The translations under genes and the position numbers were made by a program. DNA of 64,000 nt. Origin: Paulinella micropora. Taxonomy: Eukaryota > Cercozoa > Imbricatea > Euglyphida. The DNA is taken from the NCBI GenBank assembly GCA_009731375.1, contig BJOX01000047.1:1143625-1207624 (forward strand). The letters run 5' to 3'. Of the stretch, positions 1 to 53,847 are shown piece after piece. A model generated the notes under the pieces. The model was not told the origin of the DNA and searched no databases. It saw only the letters and a list, made by a program, of their open reading frames with translations. Each line of letters starts with the position of its first letter. Within the stretch, counting starts at the first letter, position 1.

Positions 1-492
1 ACATACTTACTCTCACATACTTTACTTAGGCTATCTCTGCAGCTGTCAAGAAGGGAGATCCCTACATCCGCGAGGCAAAGCAAAAGTTAAGGCGCAGTCA
101 GGCTCACCTTGAAGTGGCTTACGAGGCGGGGGAGATGGGGCTTTGGAAATGTGAAGGATGTTCGCCGCCGACCTACCATATCAGCAGCGGGGGCCATGTC
201 TGCAGGGGGGAGTCGTTGGTAACCGCAAGGAAGGCCAGGCCCCATGCTCAACCGCACCAGTTGCAAATCAGCGCAAAGTTTGCCGATCAGCCAAAACGCC
301 TTCAGCGGAATTTGTCTTTGTTGAAAGATGATCAGAAAAGTCGGGCAGGTTTTTATGTTTTTCAGTTATGGTGGCGTTCCCGTATGAGGGATAGCATCCT
401 GGCGGTTCAACGTCGTGTCCCTGCCGATAGTGATTGTGATAATTGTGCTCGAGGAGGTCAATGTCCGCACGTTGAACGGTACCCCCCCCCCC
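1..492. repeat. Direct duplication, copy 1
   Basis: This stretch is repeated, as far as I can see without a mismatch, at 959-1451. Copy 1 stops exactly at a poly-C run and a 10-N gap (493-502). That position at a gap edge makes an assembly duplication (unmerged contig ends or haplotypes) at least as likely as a true tandem duplication. Confidence 0.9.
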
Positions 493-502
493 NNNNNNNN
501 NN

Positions 503-802
503 ACTCACCTTCCTTCTTTTACGCCTGCATCTGTGCCTCCCCATGTTCGAGCTTTGCTGGGGGAAGTACAGCAATTTCATGCGCTCTCGGAAGTGTCGTG
601 TAAATCGCTGGGTCTGCCCAGTCTGGCGGCGTTGCGTGCCTTTGCAGGAATGAGTTTCGCAGCCACCCGCCTCGGTTTTGATCCAGTTTGTAATAAGTTG
701 GGCATGGACAGTTACGGGGTTGAGTTTTATTTAAGTAAGTTTCATCCCTCTCATGATTGGCACGCAAGAAGTGGTCGCGAATTCGTCGAGTACGTCACCT
801 AG
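503..802 (+). CDS. Hypothetical coding fragment ending in a TAG
   Basis: An open frame of about 100 codons runs from just after the N gap to a TAG at 800-802. It has balanced amino-acid use and sits in GC-richer DNA than its surroundings. I recognise no domain. Reading past the TAG stays open up to a candidate splice donor near 861 directly before a (CT)n tract, so a spliced gene whose next exon is 988-1518 is possible, but then the TAG would be a disabling change. Low confidence that this is a functional gene. Confidence 0.3.
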   Translation, partial: THLPSFTPASVPPHVRALLGEVQQFHALSEVSCKSLGLPSLAALRAFAGMSFAATRLGFDPVCNKLGMDSYGVEFYLSKFHPSHDWHARSGREFVEYVT

Positions 803-856
803 AGCAAGGCGTACGACGACTACGCCAGCTTTCCTATATACTGGAAGCAAGTTCTG

Positions 857-861
<5 letters not shown>

Positions 862-923
<62 letters not shown>

Positions 924-957
924 CTCTCTCCCTCTCTCTCTCTCTTTTTCTCATACA
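862..957 (+). repeat. (CT)n microsatellite
   Basis: A (CT)n tract of roughly 80 bases, followed by a CT-rich stretch and ATAC repeats, lies just before a good 3' splice-site-like sequence (TTTACTTAG) at 979-987. If the flanking open frames are exons, this would be the pyrimidine tract of their intron. Confidence 0.85.
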
Positions 958-958
958 T

Positions 959-1451
959 ACATACTTACTCTCACATACTTTACTTAGGCTATCTCTGCAG
1001 CTGTCAAGAAGGGAGATCCCTACATCCGCGAGGCAAAGCAAAAGTTAAGGCGCAGTCAGGCTCACCTTGAAGTGGCTTACGAGGCGGGGGAGATGGGGCT
1101 TTGGAAATGTGAAGGATGTTCGCCGCCGACCTACCATATCAGCAGCGGGGGCCATGTCTGCAGGGGGGAGTCGTTGGTAACCGCAAGGAAGGCCAGGCCC
1201 CATGCTCAACCGCACCAGTTGCAAATCAGCGCAAAGTTTGCCGATCAGCCAAAACGCCTTCAGCGGAATTTGTCTTTGTTGAAAGATGATCAGAAAAGTC
1301 GGGCAGGTTTTTATGTTTTTCAGTTATGGTGGCGTTCCCGTATGAGGGATAGCATCCTGGCGGTTCAACGTCGTGTCCCTGCCGATAGTGATTGTGATAA
1401 TTGTGCTCGAGGAGGTCAATGTCCGCACGTTGAACGGTACCCCCCCCCCCC
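959..1451. repeat. Direct duplication, copy 2
   Basis: Second copy of 1-492. Here the poly-C run is bridged and the sequence continues, without an N gap, into the hairpin at 1458-1485. Confidence 0.9.
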
Positions 1452-1518
1452 ACCCGGGAGGGCCAAGGGTTGGCCCTCTCTTTTTAAGCTACAATTTTAT
1501 GTCAGTCTTGTATTTTAA
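988..1518 (+). CDS. Candidate exon, cysteine-containing hypothetical protein
   Basis: From a candidate acceptor (TTTACTTAG) an open frame of 176 codons runs to a TAA at 1516-1518. The same frame is found in the duplicate from position 30. Two clusters could bind zinc: a WKCEGC motif about 42 codons in and CDNCARGGQC followed by H near the end. The first 45 residues are rich in Lys, Glu, Ala and Arg and look like ordinary helical protein. No family is recognised. It could be part of the transposon whose remains follow at 1.7-2.9 kb, or an isolated exon. Confidence 0.3.
   Translation, partial: AISAAVKKGDPYIREAKQKLRRSQAHLEVAYEAGEMGLWKCEGCSPPTYHISSGGHVCRGESLVTARKARPHAQPHQLQISAKFADQPKRLQRNLSLLKDDQKSRAGFYVFQLWWRSRMRDSILAVQRRVPADSDCDNCARGGQCPHVERYPPPPPGRAKGWPSLFKLQFYVSLVF
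1458..1485 (+). other. Perfect 9-bp hairpin followed by T-run
   Basis: GAGGGCCAA, a three-base GGG loop, then TTGGCCCTC, followed by TCTTTTT. It resembles a terminator-type hairpin. In a eukaryotic context it might mark the end of a mobile element or a Pol III stop, but nothing else supports either. Confidence 0.5.
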
Positions 1519-1604
1519 AGACTAACGTGAAGTTGTAACTCTCTCCGTTGGCAGTCAACAATTTAACATTTAGATTTGTAATATTAACAATTAAATAAAT
1601 TTTT

Positions 1605-1635
1605 TTAATGGTAAATTTATTAAATTTACCATTAA
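1605..1635. repeat. 31-bp perfect palindrome
   Basis: Two 15-base arms (TTAATGGTAAATTTA and its reverse complement) are separated by one T. It lies in AT-rich DNA between the candidate exon and the transposon remnant and may belong to the terminus of a mobile element. Confidence 0.6.
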
Positions 1636-1735
1636 CAGGAACCAGTATCTAAATCCAATGCAGCGTGCTCAGGACATAAAATTAGATCGAGCGCGCTGTT
1701 TTTGAAACAAACAATTCGGTCAGTTCCTTATCTAT

Positions 1736-2038
1736 CGTAACTCACAACTACAAGTAATAATCTGCCCGCCACTGCGCTCAGAGTGGAGTCGACATCATGC
1801 CCGATATTGGGTGGAGTCTCGCTGTACTAAGGTGTGGGCAAAGTGCCCTGATTGCAGACAGTACAAGCAAAAAATCGCTAGGCTTATTGAGCTGCAGGAA
1901 CAAGAGGGTAGGAGCGAGCTCGCACAGGAAAAGCAAAAGGAGAAAAAAAAGTTAGAACGAGTAGTCGAAAAACCTGAACATCATTTCAAAGCAAAGGAAA
2001 ACATGAAATGTTTTCATGAAGACTTAGAATTAGTCTGA
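1736..2038 (+). pseudogene. Transposon-type coding remnant, part 1
   Basis: The frame is open from before 1740 to a TGA at 2036-2038, without a clear ATG. It encodes a stretch with HHARYW, a CPDC pair and then a strongly Lys/Glu-rich helix. This order (His/Cys-containing region then charged helix) followed downstream by an SDG-HFK-type motif is like uncharacterised transposon proteins I know only vaguely; the assignment is inference. Confidence 0.35.
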
Positions 2039-2183
2039 ACTGACATTTCTTATGTTTTGATGGTGGTTGATTTTTCGAATATGAGCGTAGGTGGGGGAAA
2101 GACAAAGGATGTGAATGATTGCATGCTGTTTTGCTTATGAGTGATGGGAGGGGAGGTATTAAGAGGAAATATGTCGACACACT

Positions 2184-2386
2184 CCCACATCATGAAGATA
2201 AAGGAGCAAGCAATTATTTCTTTTTTTTTTCGACAGTGGCAACATGATATTATTAATGATATCATCAAGCCGCTTGGAAAAACAAAAATCATTCAATGGT
2301 CCGACGGAGGTCGTAAACATTTCAAGCAAAGATATTCACTTGCGGAGGCTAGCATTGTTCGTGTGAAGCATCCTTGGTTACAATAA
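2184..2386 (+). pseudogene. Transposon-type coding remnant, part 2 (WSDGGRKHFK motif)
   Basis: An open frame of about 68 codons ends at a TAA at 2384-2386. It carries WSDGGRKHFKQRYSL, an acidic SDG followed by HFK, a signature I associate with catalytic cores of poorly described eukaryotic DNA transposons. Stops between this part and part 1 show the gene is broken or spliced. No terminal inverted repeats could be matched to it. Confidence 0.4.
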
Positions 2387-2459
2387 GTTTGCTTGATATT
2401 TTTATCACTCCAATCATGGAAAGGGGCTCTGCGATTCACACGCAGGCAAAATAGCGCAA

Positions 2460-2876
2460 ATGGTGGCCTGGATGGACTTTCATGAAGATTGGATTTGGAC
2501 AACCGCCAGAGATCTGGGTTGGTTAATCCGAACCAAACTTTCAAGTTCCGAACATCATTGTTTTGCAGATGTACTCAATCGAGATGAGAAATACAGTCAT
2601 CATGTGAATGGTATTGATGATCTCGGTTGGTATCGTCATTTTGAGGCCACTACCACACCTGGACTTTTGAAAATCAAGAAACTGCGTAGAGAAAATAGCT
2701 TTGACTATCGCTTTACCACTGAAGCAAAGGACCGAACTATCCTCAATACTTTAGCCGGTGGTGATAATTATTGGTGGCATGTTGAGCTTGGCTTACCACC
2801 AGTTGCTCCTCTGCCGCTGCCGCCACCACGTAGTGTCCAAAGAGGCAGGCAGAGACAGGAACGTAGACACGACTGA
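2460..2876 (+). pseudogene. Transposon-type coding remnant, part 3
   Basis: An open frame of 138 codons from an in-frame ATG to TGA. It has normal composition, many aromatic and charged residues, a Pro-rich stretch and an Arg-rich C-terminus. It follows part 2 by about 75 bases on the same strand, so it is probably the C-terminal part of the same element. No domain recognised. Confidence 0.35.
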
Positions 2877-2879
2877 CTT

Positions 2880-3540
2880 CGATAAAATCATTAAAGTCAT
2901 TTTTGATTCAAAAAATTAAAAATTTAAATTTGAACTTGAAATTAAATTAAATTTAATTTAATAATATTTAAAACATTATTAAATGTTTCTGTATCAAAAC
3001 TACTTACGTAACGTGACTTGTTACATTACTGAAATTTACACAACAAAAAATCAACAATGTATGATGTAACGTTCGAAACGGTTATGTAACGGTTACAAAT
3101 TTGATTTTTTTAAAATATTTTTGATAAATTATGATAAAATATATTATTCTGATCTAAATGAATATAAAGTGTAGTTGTTTTCAATGAAAACCAAGAAAGA
3201 ACAAATAGATTACAATAATCCTACAAAATCCTTACATAACAGTTAAAAACAGTTGTAACGGTTAGAAATTCAATTTTTTTTAAATTTTTAATATTATTAA
3301 AATATGTTATTCTGCTGTAAATGAATATAAAGTGTAGTTGTTTTCAATGAAAACCAAGAAAGAACAAATATATTACAATAATCTACAAAATCCTTACATA
3401 ACCGTTAAAAAACAGTTGTAACGGTTAGAAATTTAATTTTTTAATTTTTTTAAAAAATATTATTAAAATAACATATAATCTTTTGTTTTTATGAAGGAAC
3501 TATTAATTTTCAAATATATAGGATTTTTCTTGCAGAACCA
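2880..3540. repeat. AT-rich DNA with a tandem 162-bp duplication
   Basis: No gene is visible. Two diverged copies of a unit with the marker AAGTGTAGTTGTTTTCAATG lie at about 3157-3290 and 3319-3450 (period 162). Fragments of the same unit with GTAACGGTTA-type motifs occur from 3010. Confidence 0.75.
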
Positions 3541-3548
3541 CTTGCACT

Positions 3549-4112
3549 TTATCCTGTCACATTGGAGGAATCAGCCATTCGGAGGATAGCGTCGATCTTT
3601 GCTGTGTCAGCAGCGATGCCTTTCTTGCTACATTTCTTGCAGAGTATGGTTAATTCATGGTATCCCAAGCGGAGTTTGCGCGCCAATCCATGAAGACCGG
3701 AGGAGTCCATACTTGAGAATATACCACGAACTTGGTTCAGGTGTGTTTGAAAATCGTTCGCACCAGCGGTAACGTCGTCGAGATAGGCGCCTGCAGTAGA
3801 AATAGCTGGGGGCGGCTTGTTCCAAAAGGGGAGCGATTGGAATGACTTCTCGATCGCGCGTTGGAAATCGCCAGAGGCGCGATGTACACCTTGGTGCATA
3901 AAGTTGGGGACCAATAGACCTAGAGCAGTCCGCACGGCTAAAACATCTCGGCTGTCATCGTCCGGGCTCAGGCGGAGGTGGGAAAAGCCGTCTACCATAT
4001 CGATGGAGCTGAGATAGTGCCAACCGGCAAATCGTTCTCGGTAATGATCCGGGTTCGGATGACCTGGGAATGGGAGGTGAAGATTGTCATTGGGCATGCG
4101 GTAGTCGTAAAT
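3549..4112 (-). pseudogene. Ty3/Gypsy reverse transcriptase fragment
   Basis: Reading leftward from 4112, about 187 residues match the core of a Ty3/Gypsy RT: DYRMPN at the start (the (V)DYRxLN block), SSIDMVDGFSHL for the block with the first catalytic Asp, a degenerate block like MPFGL-AP-FQ (GVHRASGDFQ), then the catalytic YLDD box at 3774-3785, and the following KKGIAADTAKIDAIL block. The frame closes with a stop at 3549, before RNase H and integrase, so the 3' half is missing or frameshifted. The 5' end is cut precisely where the polypurine tract begins. The element's RT would copy its RNA into DNA; this copy is clearly dead. Confidence 0.85.
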
Positions 4113-4798
4113 GTTTCGAAAAAGAAGAAAAAGAAAAAGAAGAAAAAGAAGAAGAAAAAGAAGAAGAAAAAGAAGAAGAAAAAGAAGAAGAAAAAGAAGA
4201 AGAAAAAGAAGAAGAAGACGAAGAAGAAGAAGAAGAAGAAAAAAAAGAAAAAGAAGAAAAAGAAAAAAAAGAAGAAAAAGAAGAAGAAGAAGAAGAAGAA
4301 GAAAAAGACGAAGAAGAAGAAGAAAAAGAAGAAGAAAAAGAAGAAAAAGAAAAAAAAAGAAGAAAAAGAAAAAGAAAAAGAAGAAAAAGAAAAAGAAAAA
4401 GAAAAAGAAAAAAAGGAAAAAGAAGAAGAAAAAGAAGAAGAAAAAGAAGAAGAAAAAGAAGAAGAAAAAGAAGAAGAAGAAAAAGAAGAAGAAGAAGAAG
4501 AAGAAGAAGAAGAAGGAGAATAAGAAGAAGAAGAAGAAGAAGAAGAAGAAAAAGAAGAAGAAGAAGACGAAGACGAAGAAGAAGAAGAAGAAGAAGAAGA
4601 AGAAGAAGAAAAATAAAAGGAAAAAGAAAAAAAAGAAGAAGAAAAAAAAGAAAAAGAAAAAGAAGAAAAAGAAGAAGAAAAAGAAAAAGAAGAAGAAGAA
4701 GAAGAAGAAGAAGAAAAAGAAGAAAAAGAAGAAAAAGAAGAAGAAAAAGAAAAAGAATAAGAAAAAAAAAAGAAGAAGAAGAAAAAGAAGAAGAAGAA

Positions 4799-4837
<39 letters not shown>

Positions 4838-4939
4838 GAAGAAGAAGAAAAAGAAAAAGAAAAAGAAGAAAAAAAAAGAAGAAAAAGAAAAAGAAGAAAA
4901 AGAAAAAGAAGAAGAAGAAAAAGAAATAGAAAAAGAAGA

Positions 4940-32400
<27,461 letters not shown>

Positions 32401-33181
32401 AGAAAAGAAAAAGAAGAGAAAAAGAAGAAGTAGAAGAAGAAGAAGAAAAAGAAGAAAAAGAAGAAAAAGAAGAAAAGAAAAAGAAGAAAAGAAAAAGAAG
32501 AAGAAGAAGAATAAGAAGAAGAAGAAGAATAAGAAGAATAAGAAGAATAATAATAAGAAGAAGAAGAAAAAGAAGAAAAAGAAGAAAAAGAAGAAAAAGA
32601 AGAAAAAGAAGAAGAAAAAGAAAAAGAAAAAGAAGAAAAAAAGAAAAAGAAAAAGAAGAAGAAAAAGAAGAAAAGAAGAAAAAGAAGAAGAAGAACAAAA
32701 AGAAGAACAAAAAGAAGAAGAAAAGAAAAGAAGAAGAAGAAGAAGAGAAAGAAAAAGAAAAAGAAGAAAAAGAAGAAGAAAAAGAAGAAGAGAAAGAAGA
32801 AGAAAAAGAAGAAGAAGAAGACAAAGAAAAAGAAGACAAAGAAAAAGAAGAAAAAGAAGAAAAGAAAAAGAAGAAAAAGAAGAAGAAAGAAGAAGAAGAA
32901 GAAGAAGAAGAAGAAGAAGAAAAAGAAGAAAAAGAAGAAAAAGAAGAAAAAGAAGAAGAAAAAGAAGAAGAAGAAAAAGAAGAAGAAAAAGAAGAAGAAG
33001 AAGAAAAAGAAGAAAAAGAAGAAAAAGAAGAAGAAAAAGAAGAAAAAGAAGAAGAAAAAGAAGACTTTCATAATATTTCTTCTCTTTGCGGATAGCTGTC
33101 TTTCTTCTTGTATGTTGTTTCATACTTTGTCTTTTCTTTTTCCTTGCTTCTTTCTCTTTCCACTCTCTCTTTGTTCTGCTG

Positions 33182-33557
33182 TCATTTTATCCCAACCTTC
33201 TGGCTGTTTGATATCTTCTTTCTTTGTCTGGGTCTCTGTCTTCCTGTCTGAGAGGTGTCTGACTCTTCATCTTGCTCACTATCACTTATGGGCGTGTCGG
33301 GCTCTTCTAAGTCTTCTGCCGTCTTAGCCCTTGCTTCGTCGTAAGGAAAATCCCTTGGCTTTAGCTGGGTAGGCTAATGCCACAGATACCATCTCTGCCA
33401 CGTGGACAGATATCCCCTGCATGTGCTTCTGAAACTTGCTTGACCAAGGCCAAAAGCTTTGGTCGTTGCCCTCGAATATGGGCACTTGACTCAATACGTG
33501 CTTTGGCACGCTTGCCTCCTTGACAAGGCTCATAAACCAAAGTAATCTATCACTCAA
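33182..33557 (-). pseudogene. Gag-like retrotransposon fragment
   Basis: Reading leftward from about 33557, the frame has a VPIFEGNDQSFWPWSSKFQKHM stretch shortened here to its key points: P-x-F-x-G-(N/D) followed by W-x-W-x-x-K-F, the usual start of LTR-retrotransposon Gag. The frame ends at 33324; a shift by one base near 33340 continues into a good acidic, Ser/Thr-rich frame (PDTPISDSEQDEESD) down to a stop at 33182. The frameshift marks a pseudogene. It is on the same strand as the RT fragment at 3549-4112 and upstream of it in reading direction, with the 29-kb tract between. Confidence 0.45.
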
Positions 33558-33599
33558 ACGCAGAGTTTAGGGAAGCTACCCCGCTAAGGGTAAAGAATA

Positions 33600-34600
33600 A
33601 CAGAAGAAAAGACTTTTAATGACTTTGGGTCACACAAATTTATGATGTTATGACCTTTACAGAATGGTAATACTCATTTGATTCTAGGCATTCCAGACTA
33701 TGATTCGCGAATACTCTAGAAAGTGTCCTTGTCAGTAATAAAGGTATTAATAACTGTCCGGCCTATGAACCTGCCTATGACTAAGACTATCCAAATTACC
33801 GGTAAATTGTCTAGGTGGAGTAACGGGTATTAGTAGTACATTACAACGCTAATTAATTGTCTTATGTCAGCACGATCCTCCCTTTCTCAACCATTCACTT
33901 TCTTTTTTGGAGTCATTTACGCAAATATTAATTTTAGTACAGTAATACTGTTTTAATATATACCATTGGTAAAACTTCAACTGCCACATATTCCTCTCAC
34001 TTTTTTTTTTTAGTTTTTTTTTCCATATCTTTTTTCTTGCCTCCTTATATACTATATTAATATTAAGCTTATACATGATCATGATTATTTAATTACAATA
34101 ATAACTTTTTATTATTATTATTTTTTATTTTATTTTTTTTTTACTTCCAAACAGTGGCGTTGAATAAGAGTCCTCTGCATGACGCTGCGGGTTACGATGC
34201 CTTGCACCGGGCAGCACCCTTCCTTTCGATTGAGACTCAGCCTCAGAAGAGTTATCTTTTAACTTATCACTTCAACTTCCTTTTCATACTCACTTCGACT
34301 TCCAGATGGAGAATTTGAAGGTCAGGCTAGGAAAACTAGCCTGTTAACCGGAGGCTCCGGGATCCCAGTTGTCTACCACCACCATTTTACTGAGTCACAC
34401 TGAGATTCAAAAGAACCAAAAAGGAAACCAACCTCACCGAATTGTTAATATATGAACATAAAGGCAATGCGCCACCAGTACCAGAAAATATGGTAATACA
34501 CTCAGCCTCAGCCTGGGAAAGAGTTGCAGTGAAGAAACTTTAAGTACTGCCAGGCAATGCCAGGATGCCACTTCCATTCTATATGTTCAACTTCCCTTTT
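33600..34600. other. Unassigned AT-rich region
   Basis: I see no gene, RNA or recognisable repeat here. Short T-runs occur around 34000-34140. The part nearest 34600 is the downstream flank of the AP endonuclease gene. Confidence 0.5.
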
Positions 34601-34628
34601 ATTCCTAGTTGAATAATAGTGGCAAGTA

Positions 34629-34634
34629 TTTATT
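34629..34634 (-). promoter_or_regulatory. Candidate polyadenylation signal AATAAA
   Basis: AATAAA on the - strand, 48 bases past the stop codon of the AP endonuclease gene. This is a plausible cleavage/polyadenylation signal. Confidence 0.6.
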
Positions 34635-34681
34635 ATCAATAAAACAGTGTTTGCGTATAAAATCTTTGAACAGTCTGCCCC

Positions 34682-50766
<16,085 letters not shown>

Positions 50767-51188
50767 GCAGAATTGGCGCGAAGACAATACAAATTTGTGA
50801 AAAGGAGAAATCCAGAAAAACCTACCAAGAGCAATAAGAGCATCTAATCAGCGTGAGATTTAGAATGAGCGAAGAAAAGTAAGCATCTGGAAGAGCCCTT
50901 GATCTTGACACAACTTTGTACTTCAGTTGATTCCAGGTTCTTTGCTTAATCTTTACTCTGAGCTTTTTGAGGGGAATATTCATATAAGTATTATGCAAAG
51001 TGTCGCTATGCTTGAATGCTTCAAAAAGTCGGTTGCTTTTCTTGGAAGAATGCGAGGCGAAGGTGGATGTTGCAAAGAGGTTGACCTTTGACGAACCAAG
51101 AGAGGAAAGGCCAAGAAAGCCATTCGCCGTGAAAAAGGCTTGACTTTAACCCAATCGTAGTGTTGGGCCACACTGACGTGGACTCAAC
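50767..51188 (-). other. Upstream region of the AP endonuclease gene
   Basis: About 420 bases of ordinary complexity between the start codon and the CTT tract. It should contain the 5' UTR and promoter, but I see no TATA box or other element I can defend. Confidence 0.4.
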
Positions 51189-51212
51189 ATGTTTGTAGCA
51201 GTTAGAAGATTT

Positions 51213-52237
51213 CTCTTCTTCTTCTTCTTCATCTTCTTCTTCTTCTTCTTCTTCTTCTTCTTCTTCTTCTTCTTCTTCTTTTCCTCCTCCTCCTCCTCCT
51301 CTTCCTCCTCCTCCTGCTCCTCCTCCTCCTCCTCCTCCTGCTCCTCCTCCTCCTCCTCCTCCTCCTCCCCCTCCCCCTCCTCTTCNNNNNNNNNNNNNNN
51401 NNNNNNNNNNNNNNNNNNNNNNNNNNNNNNNNNNNNNNNNNNNNNNNNNNNNNNNNNNNNNNNNNNNNNNNNNNNNNNNNNNNNNNNNNNNNNNNNNNNN
51501 NNNNNNNNNNNNNNNNNNNNNNNNNNNNNNNNNNNNNNNNNNNNNNNNNNNNNNNNNNNNNNNNNNNNNNNNNNNNNNNNNNNNNNNNNNNNNNNNNNNN
51601 NNNNNNNNNNNNNNNNNNNNNNNNNNNNNNNNNNNNNNNNNNNNNNNNNNNNNNNNNNNNNNNNNNNNNNNNNNNNNNNNNNNNNNNNNNNNNNNNNNNN
51701 NNNNNNNNNNNNNNNNNNNNNNNNNNNNNNNNNNNNNNNNNNNNNNNNNNNNNNNNNNNNNNNNNNNNNNNNNNNNNNNNNNNNNNNNNNNNNNNNNNNN
51801 NNNNNNNNNNNNNNNNNNNNNNNNNNNNNNNNNNNNNNNNNNNNNNNNNNNNNNNNNNNNNNNNNNNNNNNNNNNNNNNNNNNNNNNNNNNNNNNNNNNN
51901 NNNNNNNNNNNNNNNNNNNNNNNNNNNNNNNNNNNNNNNNNNNNNNNNNNNNNNNNNNNNNNNNNNNNNNNNNNNNNNNNNNNNNNNNNNNNNNNNNNNN
52001 NNNNNNNNNNNNNNNNNNNNNNNNNNNNNNNNNNNNNNNTTCTCCTTCTTGTTCTCCTTCTTGTTCTCCTTCTTGTTCTCCTTCTTGTTCTCCTTCTCCT
52101 TCTCCTTCTCCTTCTCCTTCTCCTTCTCCTTCTCCTTCTCCTCCTCCTCCTCCTCCTCCTTCTTCTTCTTCTTCTTCTTCTTCTTCTTCTTCTTCTTCTT
52201 CTTCTTCTTCTTCTTCTTCTTCTTCTTCTTCTTCTTT
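51213..52237. repeat. (CTT)n and (CCT)n arrays around a 654-N gap
   Basis: (CTT)n then (CCT)n up to an N gap at 51386-52039, then TTCTCC repeats, (CCT)n and (CTT)n to 52237. Confidence 0.95.
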
Positions 52238-52239
52238 AA

Positions 52240-52685
52240 TGAAAGCGAAATTGCACAGAGACTAGAGTCAGAAATCGAACGAGAAAAGAAAGATAAACTA
52301 GATATGATAGAGGAAACGAAAATGGGAAAATAAACATAAATGTAAATATGAGGGGAGAAATAGAGGGGAAAATATAAGAGGAAAACTAGATATGATAAGG
52401 ATACAGAAAAGGCAGGGAAAAGGGGAAAATGAGAGGAAAAAATAAGAGCTCAAGAAAAGGAAAAGAGAAAAAAAAGGGACTAAAAATGATAGGAAAACAG
52501 AAATGCAAGAAAAAGGGAAAGTATGATGGAAGAAACAGGAAATAAAAAAAGGGAAGGAACGACTAGATATGAAAAAGAGACAGAAATGAAAGATAAAAAA
52601 GGAAAAAGGAGAGAAACAGGCAAGAATAAAACAAGGAAAAGAAAGGAAGACTAGAAACAAGGGAAGAAAAAGAGAAGAAACAAGA
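52240..52685. other. Purine-rich low-complexity region
   Basis: Adenine/guanine-rich + strand with GGAAAA and ACTAGATATGA motifs repeated loosely. It may be the 3' untranslated end of the retrotransposon fragment next to it; no gene is visible. Confidence 0.4.
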
Positions 52686-53748
52686 TCAGTGGGAGCGTCG
52701 TGGCGCGTCCCACAGGCGCCGTTTGGCAGAGTCAATAATACGCGCATTGCCGCGCGCAGTTTCAGCCGCAGACATAGCACGAAAGTAGGGCAAGAGACCA
52801 CGCGGGTTGAGAGGGAAATCATCGAGCATAGCATCAGCTAGTATGTCCCTCGCAGCGGGTAGCCCTCGAATAACGCTTGCGTAATACGCCTGAACCTGGC
52901 GTAAGTAAGCTAACGCCTCACGACCAAGAGCACCAGTTGGTTCGAGAACCCAAGGGACCAGATTTGTGCTTGACGCAGTAGCCAGTTGAGTATATTGCCG
53001 ATGCTTAACCACTTCACGTTGGGATGCCGCCGCAAGCGGAGTTGTTGCTGCAAGCCTGAGAGAAGATTGAGCCAGTGGGGAAGCAAAGCTGACATCAATA
53101 ATCACATTAGGGGGGCTAGTTCTACTGGGTCGCCACCAAACACGAAGGTCAGGATGTTCTCTTGTTGAGTCCTGAAAGTAGAGGTGATCAGGTTCAATCT
53201 CAACGACTGCGCCACAGCGTCGAAGGAAGGTAGCCAGCATCTTGAGGTAGCTGTCGTGTCTTCTGATGATGGCACCTCCAACTAGTGGACAAGTACGTGT
53301 CAGAAAAAGATACGTAGTGCTTTCAGGTGTAAGTAGCTGTTGACAGGCAGGACAGTGAACGCCAGAGCTGGGAATGTCAGAAAGAGAGATTAGGGGCAAT
53401 CTAGCTAGAAGTGCCGCTTCTATCTCAGCATCTGTGAGTGAGAGCTCAGGATTAGTTGTGATAGTTGAGAAGGGTAATGCACGCGCTCCTTCTTGGGCAG
53501 CCGATAGCATTAGTGCAGGGAAAGCGGGACCATGTTGATCTCTTCCTTGTAGAAGGAGCCGATCGCGGAGTGTTGAGTAGATGGAGTGGGTGAGTCTACT
53601 CTGGAGGTGAGCAGGTGGGATGATGCCGGGCGTGAGCCATGGCCTGATGACAGCAGTTGGAACACCATTCCGTTCTAAAAAGTTGTAGCAGTTAGTAAGA
53701 ACATCTCCATCGGTAGCCAGCAAACGTCTAGGATCCTGTTGCTCCGGG
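52686..53748 (-). pseudogene. C-terminal zinc-knuckle and restriction-like endonuclease part of a non-LTR retrotransposon
   Basis: Open frame of 345 codons from an internal Met at 53723 to a TAA or equivalent at 52686, open further upstream until the (CTT)n tract at 53748. A knuckle C124-x2-C127-x17-C145 with RRH154-156 is followed by HPD190-192, then D210 in VIIDVSF, then REVVKHRQY (Lys240, Tyr244), and P-x-x-E-x-x-G. This order, CCHC knuckle then PD...D...K/Y, is that of the restriction-like endonuclease region of early-branching non-LTR elements such as R2 and CRE. RT itself is absent, so this is a 5'-truncated copy. It lies directly against a GAA-type microsatellite. Confidence 0.6.
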
Positions 53749-53847
53749 CTTCTTCTTCTTCTTCTTCTTCTTCTTCTTCTTCTTCTTCTTCTTCTTCTTC
53801 TTCTTCTTCTTCTTCTTCTTCTTCTTCTTCTTCTTCTTCTTCTTCTT
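53748..53847. repeat. (CTT)n / (GAA)n microsatellite between two retroelements
   Basis: About 33 uninterrupted units. On the - strand it reads (GAA)n directly after the 3' end of the LINE at 53849-57540 and directly before the endonuclease fragment. Confidence 0.97.
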
